DNA from: Ancylobacter sp. WKF20
GTDB taxonomy: Bacteria > Pseudomonadota > Alphaproteobacteria > Rhizobiales > Xanthobacteraceae
Direction: 5' to 3'
DNA length: 64,000 nt
Assembly: GCF_029760895.1 (NCBI RefSeq)
Contig: NZ_CP121679.1
Span: forward strand, 620,001 to 684,000
A model generated the notes under the pieces. That model saw only the letters and a program-made list of their open reading frames with translations, did no database searches and was not told the origin of the DNA. Positions 63,543 through 64,000 of the stretch are shown piece by piece (the first letter of the stretch is position 1; each line of letters begins with the position of its first letter). The position numbers were made by a program, and so were the translations under genes.

Positions 63543-64000
<458 letters not shown>

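Overview
The window is about two-thirds G+C and codes densely on both strands. The Suf operon layout, the Irr-type iron operator in front of it, the neighbour order aminotransferase-hom-glpX, the RNase E with an insert in its S1 domain, and the urt-ure cluster all point to a chromosomal segment of an alphaproteobacterium of the order Hyphomicrobiales. A Xanthobacteraceae-like genus is my best guess, by inference only. I see no rRNA, tRNA, CRISPR array, transposase or prophage. The only mobile-looking DNA is a family of short extragenic palindromic repeats.

Layout. 1-10.3 kb: the tail of an NAD(P)-binding protein, RNase E, the amidase AmiC, penicillin-binding protein 1A, a glutathione transferase, release factor 2 and a one-cysteine Bcp peroxiredoxin. 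10.5-18 kb: a large AsmA/YhdP-like envelope protein, TyrRS, the murein-recycling kinase AnmK, a small secreted protein and an alpha/beta hydrolase. 18-26.4 kb: an Irr-box promoter, then cysteine desulfurase-sufB-sufC-sufD-sufS-sufT-VOC protein-sufA-TfoX-like protein. 26.5-35.5 kb: a DEAD-box helicase, a Gre-like factor without its catalytic acids, a LysE exporter, ParE, ArgC and a PHA synthase with a histone-like N-terminal tail. 35.5-47.6 kb: a small lipoprotein, an aminotransferase, Hom, GlpX, an orphan 113-residue protein, an esterase, an EamA transporter, a phytase-like esterase, RecJ, a flavoprotein and a 95-residue Cys protein.

47.7-54.4 kb is a five-gene operon for exported metal-handling proteins: imelysin, multicopper oxidase, di-heme DUF1111 protein, second imelysin and DUF1513 propeller. 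No permease gene accompanies it. An upstream promoter overlaps a second, weaker Irr-like box, as in the suf promoter. This is the most interesting system in the window. 54.5-56.6 kb holds an outer-membrane beta-barrel protein and an aminotransferase.

56.7-64 kb: a near-perfect sigma-54 promoter drives the urea ABC transporter urtABCDE, followed by ureD and a fused urease gamma-beta gene cut by the window end. Together they import urea and begin building urease, probably under nitrogen control.
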